Positions 5,239 through 5,636 of a stretch of DNA of 5,636 nucleotides are shown in pieces. Both the position numbers and the translations under genes were made by a program. The DNA lies in contig VXZL01000450.1 in NCBI GenBank assembly GCA_009845505.1, positions 1 through 5,636 of the forward strand, written 5' to 3'. How positions within the stretch are numbered: position 1 is the stretch's first letter; each line of letters opens with the position of its first letter. The DNA is from Candidatus Poribacteria bacterium (GTDB taxonomy: Bacteria; Poribacteria; WGA-4E; WGA-3G). The notes beneath the pieces were generated by a model that searched no databases, was not told the DNA's origin, and saw only the letters and a program-made list of their open reading frames with translations.

Positions 5239-5636
5239 TCAATCCTGGGTATCTGGGCGTGGAATATGGCCGTTTATCTCGTGTGTGTCGTAAGCGTCAA
5301 AGACAGACTGGCAAAAGGCTATCATTTTTTCGTCTTTTTTTTCTACGGCTGTCTTGTAAATTTCCATAAAGTACCGTTTGCCTGCCTCCGTCTGTGAATA
5401 GTTCTTCTTCATGTTATTATGTTGGGTGCAGAGGGTTTGACCATTGTCAATGGTGCTTTCTCCGCCTTTCGATCTTGGCTTTTTGTGATCGGCAGCAATT
5501 CCAACACCATCTTCTTCACCGAGTCCACAGATAACACAGCGGTAGTTATCTCTCTCAAAAATTACTTTTTTGTCGGCTTCGGAAAAGTCTAGCATTTCGA
5601 CCTTGTGATCAGAGGTAGGGTCGTATTTATAAATAC
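5239..5636 (-). CDS. HNH endonuclease (5' end probably outside the window)
   Basis: An HNH (beta-beta-alpha metal) nuclease. Numbering from ATG 5595 (118 aa), zinc ligands are Cys20 and Cys23 (YRCVICG) with Cys56 and His59 (LCTQHN). The catalytic core is Asp36-His37 (AADHKKPRSKGG), Asn51 (IDNGQTLC) and His59/Asn60. A helical tail (65-105) follows and the protein ends PRPDTQD. The frame has no stop between ATG 5595 and the window edge; the extra codons read IYKYDPTSDHKVE. The HNH unit may therefore be the C-terminal domain of a larger protein, as in many type II restriction enzymes. The alternative is a free-standing 118-aa nuclease starting at 5595, where AAGG lies 5 nt upstream. It points towards the PIN module and overlaps the degenerate end of the TPR remnant's frame. 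The fold is clear. DNA cleavage is inferred from the family. Confidence 0.8.
   Translation of the reverse strand, partial: IYKYDPTSDHKVEMLDFSEADKKVIFERDNYRCVICGLGEEDGVGIAADHKKPRSKGGESTIDNGQTLCTQHNNMKKNYSQTEAGKRYFMEIYKTAVEKKDEKMIAFCQSVFDAYDTHEINGHIPRPDTQD
5623..5636. repeat. Perfect 14-bp palindrome at the window edge
   Basis: GTATTTATAAATAC equals its own reverse complement. If the HNH gene starts at 5595, the palindrome lies 27 bp upstream and could be an operator or overlap a -10 box (TATAAA on the minus strand). If the HNH frame continues beyond the window, it is coding sequence (IYKY) and the symmetry is probably chance. Confidence 0.4.

Noticed and set aside
5173..5397. The rest of the plus-strand frame after the TPR motif as a real protein
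   Set aside because: No TPR pattern continues, and from 5239 it is antisense to the HNH gene.

Overview
The window looks like a bacterial chromosomal fragment from a double-membrane (Gram-negative-type) organism of intermediate GC. It carries an exported carboxyl-terminal processing protease, a small exported helical protein with a Spy/CpxP-like 'LTxxQ' motif, and strong Shine-Dalgarno sites. The short intergenic hairpins of the form GG(T/C)G(C/A)GGTT-loop-AACC(G/T)C(A/G)CC remind me of repeats common in Candidatus Poribacteria. That taxonomic guess is from memory and unverified.

Left half (1-3086): a likely two-gene operon on the + strand. It has a ctpA-type S41 protease (115-1542) and, 19 nt later, a complete CoA-acylating methylmalonate-semialdehyde dehydrogenase, mmsA/iolA type (1562-3049). 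A hairpin repeat precedes the operon (30-51). A covarying relative of it follows the operon (3065-3086) with a T-run, so it may also end transcription.

Middle (3087-4113): mmsA converges on a minus-strand gene for a small exported basic helical protein (3308-3832), which has a clear intrinsic terminator (3258-3287). Between the convergent genes lies a compact array of four 27-30 nt hairpin units (3119-3241), three on + and one on -, spaced by exactly 4 nt. The stems covary and the foot is TGT(A/G)G. I read it as a REP/BIME-like element, the most striking non-coding structure here.

Right half (4009-5636): this stretch is more AT-rich and accessory in character. A recognisable sigma70-type promoter (4009-4038) drives a PIN-domain nuclease gene (4114-4575, GTG start). 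One nucleotide after its stop comes a 155-aa protein (4577-5044) with an internally duplicated 30-residue motif. The pair looks like a toxin-antitoxin module with the toxin gene first. Then come a remnant of a TPR gene (one repeat, then degenerate sequence) and, on the minus strand running off the window, an HNH nuclease. The HNH reading frame stays open to the window edge, so it may be the C-terminal domain of a longer restriction-type enzyme.

The left half is ordinary housekeeping and catabolic content. The right half combines a PIN module, a gene remnant and a nuclease, as in a defence or mobile-gene neighbourhood. No tRNA, rRNA, CRISPR array, insertion sequence or riboswitch was recognised.
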